From positions 1-24,277 of IMG/VR virus record IMGVR_UViG_3300009159_000308: a stretch of 24,277 nt of DNA. One strand, 5' to 3'. The translations under genes were made by a program, and so were the position numbers. The DNA is from a virus. Positions 22,435-24,277 of the stretch are shown in pieces (position 1 is the first letter of the stretch; each line of letters opens with the position of its first letter). The notes under the pieces are model-generated. The model saw only the letters and a program-made list of their open reading frames with translations. It did not search any database and was not told where the DNA came from.

Positions 22435-24066
22435 TTAGCTCCACTTGATGATTACGATACCAGAGCCGCCGTTTGCGCCAGCGCCAGTTGTAGGGGAGCT
22501 GCCGTATCCACCACCACCACCTCCGCCACCAGTAAATGCGGTTCCGTTTGTTGGAAGAACAGTAGCAGTTCCACCATTGCCACCACCGCCTGCACCACCA
22601 GAAGGTGTTGGTGTGTTGTAATTCCAACCGCCTCCGCCGCCACCTGCGTAAGTAATAGAAGTACCTGTAATGCTAGACGCTGTGCCCGCTCCGCCATTAC
22701 CGGGAACACCGCTACTCGTAGTTGTAGTTCCAGCCGCACTTGCACCACCGCCTCCACCGCCTCCGTTATAGGCACTGCCTGTCATGCCGCCACCAGAACT
22801 TCCTTGGCTTGGGGATGTGCTTGGTGTATTTCCAGCGCCGCCAGTACCGGGATTGCCAGTTTCACCAGCACCACCGCCACCTGATCCACCAGATAAACCA
22901 TTTGCACCAACAGAAGGTCCTGTGCCTGCCCCACCACCTCCGCCTGTTGAGGTGATGCTTGAAAATGACGAATCACCGCCAGATGTTCCGTACACTCCAG
23001 AAGTCGGCCCGCCGTTACCGCCGTTGCCACCAGCACCAACCGTAACTGTGTATGTTGTTCCAGCCGTTACAGATAGACCAGTAGCAGTACGGAAACCACC
23101 CGCACCACCACCACCGCCACCGTAATCAGCGCCGCCACCGCCTCCACCGCCAACAACTAAGTATTGAACTTGAGTTGCGCCAACAGGAGCCGTCCATGTG
23201 TTGGACGAAAAGAATACGATTACGTTATTTGCTAAAAAGTCTGTTGGCGTTGTTGGAGCCAATGTTCCTGAAGATGTAAACGTATGAACGACATTACCAG
23301 CGGCATAGGTTACTGTGCCACCAGTGAAATATTGAATTGAGCCGGGGTAGCGAACAATGACTGTGCCAGAACCACCTGCGCCGCCTGCAAAATCTGCTGA
23401 AACATAAGCGCCACCGCCGCCTCCGCCCCCAGTATTGGCAGTCCCAGCAGTTCCAACTCCTTGTGAAGTCGCTCCATTGCCACCAGCACCACCACCGCCA
23501 ACGCCGCCTGTACCGCCACTTGTTCTTGTTGCTCGATTATCCCCGCCGCCACCACCGCCTCCAGCATAAGTAATTACTGTTCCAGTTATTGCAGATGCTA
23601 TCCCTGCGCCGCCATTTCCTGCTATGCCACCAGAAACAGCGTTAATGGCAACTGTTCCAGCGCCTCCACCTCCGCCACCAATTCCGTAAGTAGAGCCATC
23701 AGTAAATGATGAGCCTCCTGCGTTGCCTTGCCCAGAAATTCCTGATGAACCAGCAAAAGCGCCAGAAGTGTTACCGGGCGAGCCACCGCCGCCAGAACCG
23801 CCACTGTTTCCCCCAGAAGGCGTTGGGTAATTATTAGAACCACCACCTCCGCCGCCCGATGCTGTAATGTTTCCAAAAACAGAATTTACGCCATTCGTTC
23901 CAATAGTACCCCTAGCAGAACTTGCCGCTCCACCAGCGCCTACAGTAACGGTATAAGAAGAGCCAGCAGTAATACCGTGGTATCCAGCAAGCAATCCACC
24001 CGCGCCTGCTCCACCGCCTTGTACATATCCACCGCCACCACCCCCAGCAACAACAAGATACTCAAC
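22435..24066 (-). repeat. Duplicated glycine-rich module within the adhesin
   Basis: Module A is encoded at about 23341-24066 and module B at about 22435-23170. The same landmark strands occur in the same order in both, with different loop sequences between the Gly runs. On the plus strand the region reads as CCN-rich (CCACCACC, CCGCCGCC) because the glycine codons are reverse-complemented, which creates long spurious open frames on that strand. Confidence 0.85.
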
Positions 24067-24153
24067 CACAGACGGTGGCAGACCCGTCCAATTCAAGTCT
24101 TTTACGGCTTGACTGACTTGACTTAGCGTCCACATTCCACTGTATTGAGGCAT
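22435..24153 (-). CDS. Polyglycine-rich tail adhesin with two tandem glycine-rich modules, 572 aa
   Basis: A short N-terminal segment (MPQYSGMWTLSQVSQAVKDL) is the kind used to attach fibre-tip proteins. Two modules follow (about 30-271 and 329-572). Each opens with V[EQ]YLVV plus a Gly run, continues with SYTVTVGAGG or TYTVTVGAGG, TGT-x-ITYAGGGGGG, and closes with GSG-x-VI[VI] (VIVRYPG and VIIKWS). Runs of up to eight glycines separate short loops. This is the glycine-rich domain seen in phage and bacterial surface proteins, and resembles polyglycine-II adhesin tips such as S16 gp38, where the Gly helices form a sandwich and the loops bind the receptor. The linker between modules (about 272-328) carries SSNTWTAPVGAT. 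A receptor-binding role is inferred. Confidence 0.8.
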   Translation of the reverse strand: MPQYSGMWTLSQVSQAVKDLNWTGLPPSVVEYLVVAGGGGGGYVQGGGAGAGGLLAGYHGITAGSSYTVTVGAGGAASSARGTIGTNGVNSVFGNITASGGGGGGSNNYPTPSGGNSGGSGGGGSPGNTSGAFAGSSGISGQGNAGGSSFTDGSTYGIGGGGGGAGTVAINAVSGGIAGNGGAGIASAITGTVITYAGGGGGGGDNRATRTSGGTGGVGGGGAGGNGATSQGVGTAGTANTGGGGGGGAYVSADFAGGAGGSGTVIVRYPGSIQYFTGGTVTYAAGNVVHTFTSSGTLAPTTPTDFLANNVIVFFSSNTWTAPVGATQVQYLVVGGGGGGGADYGGGGGGAGGFRTATGLSVTAGTTYTVTVGAGGNGGNGGPTSGVYGTSGGDSSFSSITSTGGGGGAGTGPSVGANGLSGGSGGGGAGETGNPGTGGAGNTPSTSPSQGSSGGGMTGSAYNGGGGGGGASAAGTTTTSSGVPGNGGAGTASSITGTSITYAGGGGGGWNYNTPTPSGGAGGGGNGGTATVLPTNGTAFTGGGGGGGGYGSSPTTGAGANGGSGIVIIKWS

Positions 24154-24164
24154 GATTATTCCTA

Positions 24165-24277
24165 TTAAGCGGGTACTACAAGTTCAACCCAAGAGGTTGT
24201 AGGTTCGTCCCATGTGTATCTCTTGTCGTCTGTAGGCATGGGTGTAGGTGCGCCCCACTGACAAGTGCTTTCATTCA
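24165..24277 (-). CDS. C-terminus of a probable tail-fibre or tail-associated protein (5' end outside window)
   Basis: A minus-strand frame enters from the right edge and ends at TAA 24165-24167, giving 36 residues. The visible part includes APTPMPTDDKRYTWDEPTTS followed by WVELVVPA. The P-x-PTD-x-x-x-Y-x-WDE-x-TTSWV ending is a pattern I associate with C-termini of phage tail-fibre-like proteins. Eleven bases separate its stop from the adhesin start, so both belong to the same operon. It may be a fibre or a fibre-associated protein upstream of its adhesin. With only the last residues visible the identity is uncertain. Confidence 0.6.
   Translation of the reverse strand, partial: NESTCQWGAPTPMPTDDKRYTWDEPTTSWVELVVPA

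Noticed and set aside
22372-22884. Plus-strand Thr/Ser/Cys-rich 170-aa frame opposite the adhesin
   Set aside because: This is compositional shadow of glycine codons (CCN/ACC-rich on the plus strand), crossing a gene boundary on the real strand.
22435-24277. Diversity-generating retroelement acting on the fibre genes
   Set aside because: No reverse transcriptase gene or template/variable repeat pair is visible; adhesin variation, if any, would come from another mechanism.

Overview
The window is part of the genome of a tailed double-stranded DNA phage, or of a prophage. No terminase, portal, capsid, integrase, tRNA or host gene is visible. The podovirus-like assignment rests on a P22 gp10-like virion protein, a very large internal-virion-type protein with an LPD38-like C-terminus, and no recognisable tape-measure or sheath genes. 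The sequence does not identify the host. A Gram-negative host is likely from the GH24 lysozyme, the 3-TM holin-like protein and the small protein with an export signal. Base composition is near 50% GC, and coding is almost gap-free: no stretch over 300 bases lacks a gene.

Left module (1-1756, + strand): five small overlapping genes form one operon. They are the 3' end of an unrecognised gene, a ribbon-helix-helix-like DNA-binding protein, a 67-aa phage protein, an HNH/Ref-like zinc nuclease and a PAPS-reductase-like PP-loop protein with two cysteine pairs. This module converges on the rest of the window. A hairpin with a T-tract at 1770-1795 ends transcription arriving from the right.

Right module (1812-24277, - strand, transcribed right to left): this is a late virion and lysis operon. 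In transcription order it holds: the C-terminus of a probable fibre protein; a 572-aa polyglycine adhesin made of two copies of one module; a lysis-type cassette (exported 96-aa protein, 78-aa helical protein, 2-TM protein, 3-TM holin-like protein, GH24 lysozyme) linked by short gene overlaps; a 769-aa gp10-like protein; a 115-aa virion-type protein; and four large virion-type proteins of 1624, 662, 589 and 2521 aa. I infer that the last four form the DNA-ejection (internal virion) set, by analogy with gene order in T7-like phages.

The most unusual part is this last set. Two of its proteins carry separate zincin metallopeptidase signatures (HELVH and HEMGH, each followed by a KExxAD motif). 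All four contain short GGLA/GGIA motifs, often inside M-A-[ST]-G-G. The 1624-aa protein also has a Gly-Thr dipeptide stalk followed by 15 cysteine-paired repeats. A testable idea is that these proteins are processed by, or assembled around, the two virion proteases at shared Gly-Gly sites.
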